Positions 62,540-64,000 of a stretch of 64,000 nt of DNA are shown in pieces; within the stretch, counting starts at the first letter, position 1, and every line of letters begins with the position of its first letter. The position numbers and the translations under genes are program-made. Under the pieces are notes generated by a model that worked only from the letters and a program-made list of their open reading frames with translations, was not told the DNA's origin and ran no database searches. Source of the stretch: Ifrita kowaldi (lineage: Eukaryota; Chordata; Aves; Passeriformes; Cinclosomatidae); assembly GCA_013398055.1 (NCBI GenBank), contig VZRS01009627.1, positions 273,759 to 337,758 of the forward strand, given 5' to 3'.

Positions 62540-63038
62540 GACCTACAGTGCAGACATCTGATTTAAATAAGTGTCCAAAAATGAGGCTGGAAAACTGGCA
62601 CGGCCATGCACACAACAGCAAGCTCCTAGGCAGGAGGCAGGCAATGTCAGTGGGTTGCAGCCTGTGCCGCCTAATCAAAACCAGAGAACAGGGAATCTGG
62701 GCAAACGCTGCTCTGCACACTGTCCTCTGCACATCCTCTGCTCGTTTCTGAGCCGGTTCCAGTGGCATGCCCAAACCCACTTAACCATTGGTATTGCCCT
62801 GAGCAGTGACATCGCAGCGACTTTTTTAGAGAACAAGGCACTTGGCAGACTTGTTTCACAACCTCATAACGACACGTAAATGGCTCCTCTGGCTGTTTCC
62901 ATTTGTGATGCAGCTGGCAAGAAAAGTCCTCACAGCACTTGAACGGGGAAGGGGATGATGAAAGGAAACATTTCCCCTTGGCTGTGTAATTAATACCTAA
63001 TTGTATTTCAGGGCTATCATCTCCATTTGTATAGATGC

Positions 63039-63077
63039 AAATAAATAAATAAATAAATACATATATATAGAGAGAAA
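63039..63077 (+). repeat. (AAAT)5 - (AT)n - (AG)n compound microsatellite
   Basis: Five AAAT units pass into ATATATATAG and then AGAGAAAG. Confidence 0.85.
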
Positions 63078-63906
63078 GTTCTTGGGAGCATATAGGTAGA
63101 GAGAGGGGAAAAATAAAGATTTGAGAGGTACTTAAAAAGTAACTTTTAACACTTCTGAGAATTCAAGCTGAAAAAACAATAGAAGGGATTCCTACAGCTC
63201 ACAGTTGACAAATGGATTTTTTAGACTGAATTAATGCTCGGCTTTCCTATTCACTGTCTGCGCAGCCTCCAGGAAAAACACAAAAAGGACAGAACTCCAA
63301 ATTCTGCTATGATAACCCCAACGTGATTCTTCTGCTTTCCTCATGCTTTCCCTTCTATATTTTCTCAAGTGCTTTTTCATTATTATTGTTCTGATCTTCT
63401 TGCTCTTGGTTTGGATCCTGCTCTGCAGTTCTTCCTCTTATTTCCCTTCCTGGCATATTCAATGAAAACACGCTCGTTTCTCCGCTGCCACTTTGAAATC
63501 AGGAGAGCTGCTCTGCGTGGACCTGAAATACGGGTGCTCCTGTAAATACAGAATGAATTCCCATTGAGATGTTTCAGTCCTTAATTATGATCCTCCCTTC
63601 TGTTATCTTCTGCAAACAGGTATTCCTGGATATGACAAAAAACTCCTACAATGCCTAGTACTGGTGTAGTACAAAAAGATAGCTCGTTCCTTGGCTGCTC
63701 TGTGGCTGGGTGAAGGTGTTAGATGCTACCCACATGTAATATATATGAAGTAGTTTGGATAGATCAAATATACACCGTTTGATTTTCCTCTCTGTGGCTG
63801 GTGAAGTGATTTAAGCCTTGTGTAACACCTTGTTTCATTGAAACAGGAGCTAACACTTTGAGATGGTGATAGATGATAACCTTTTACATGTAAATGTATA
63901 CTTAAA

Positions 63907-63915
63907 CCCCCCCCC
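63907..63915 (+). repeat. C9 homopolymer
   Basis: Nine consecutive C residues followed by AAAACC. It is the longest C-run in the window, and a likely spot for length errors in sequencing. Confidence 0.8.
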
Positions 63916-64000
63916 AAAACCGTGTGTGTTTCTACCGTTTCCCCCATGGGAAGAAAGTAAAAGCTCTCAGTAAAAGCTTTTCTTACTGGGAAAAAAAAAA

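Larger units (their letters stand above)
62540..64000. other. Gene-free sequence to the window end
   Basis: GC-rich until about 62900 and AT-rich afterwards. Contains an (AAAT)5 microsatellite, a C9 run and a short T-rich (AC)-poor stretch. The window ends in an A10 run. Confidence 0.5.

Noticed and set aside
1..64000. tRNA, rRNA, CRISPR arrays, bacterial operons, endogenous retrovirus genes
   Set aside because: Searched by eye on both strands for tRNA box words, rRNA stretches, regularly spaced repeats and retroviral motifs. Nothing convincing was found.

Overview
The window is vertebrate nuclear DNA, almost certainly from a bird. The main evidence is eight 3'-end fragments of the CR1 non-LTR retrotransposon, several carrying the avian hallmark around 'GGTTTGGGTTGGAAGGGACC'. 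AT-rich, CpG-poor sequence, many A-runs, and no reading frame longer than 185 codons in any frame fit intron or intergenic DNA. Nothing looks prokaryotic.

No gene could be named from the sequence. Six places look like single coding exons bounded by plausible splice sites. Four are on the minus strand: 55346-55426 (membrane-helix-like), 46817-46927 (perfect GTAAGT donor), 33350-33538 (CpG cluster, N-glycosylation motifs) and 12066-12180 (strong acceptor, stop codon, ATTAAA downstream). Two are on the plus strand: 6996-7176 and 34563-34659. A seventh, at 50045-50216, is open on both strands. The phases of 46817-46927, 33350-33538 and 12066-12180 would join in that order on the minus strand, giving a large minus-strand gene ending near 11.95 kb. 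This is an inference from short open stretches; each could be chance, and all confidences are below 0.5.

Layout: 1-12 kb is mostly unique sequence with one CR1 and an old palindromic repeat. 12-22 kb follows the candidate terminal exon and holds microsatellites. 22.4-24.6 kb has two CR1 fragments. 24.6-38.8 kb is long AT-rich intron-like DNA with a GC-richer patch near 28.6-28.95 kb and one CR1. 40.0-40.6 kb holds a striking cluster of back-to-back perfect hairpins, the least expected structure in the window. 41.4-57 kb is A-rich intron-like DNA with three CR1 fragments and candidate exons. 59.0-59.3 kb has two SINE-like relics. 60.0-62.9 kb is richer in GC and CpG, with the longest open frames.

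A genome alignment, a six-frame protein search and RNA-seq from the species would settle most of the open calls.
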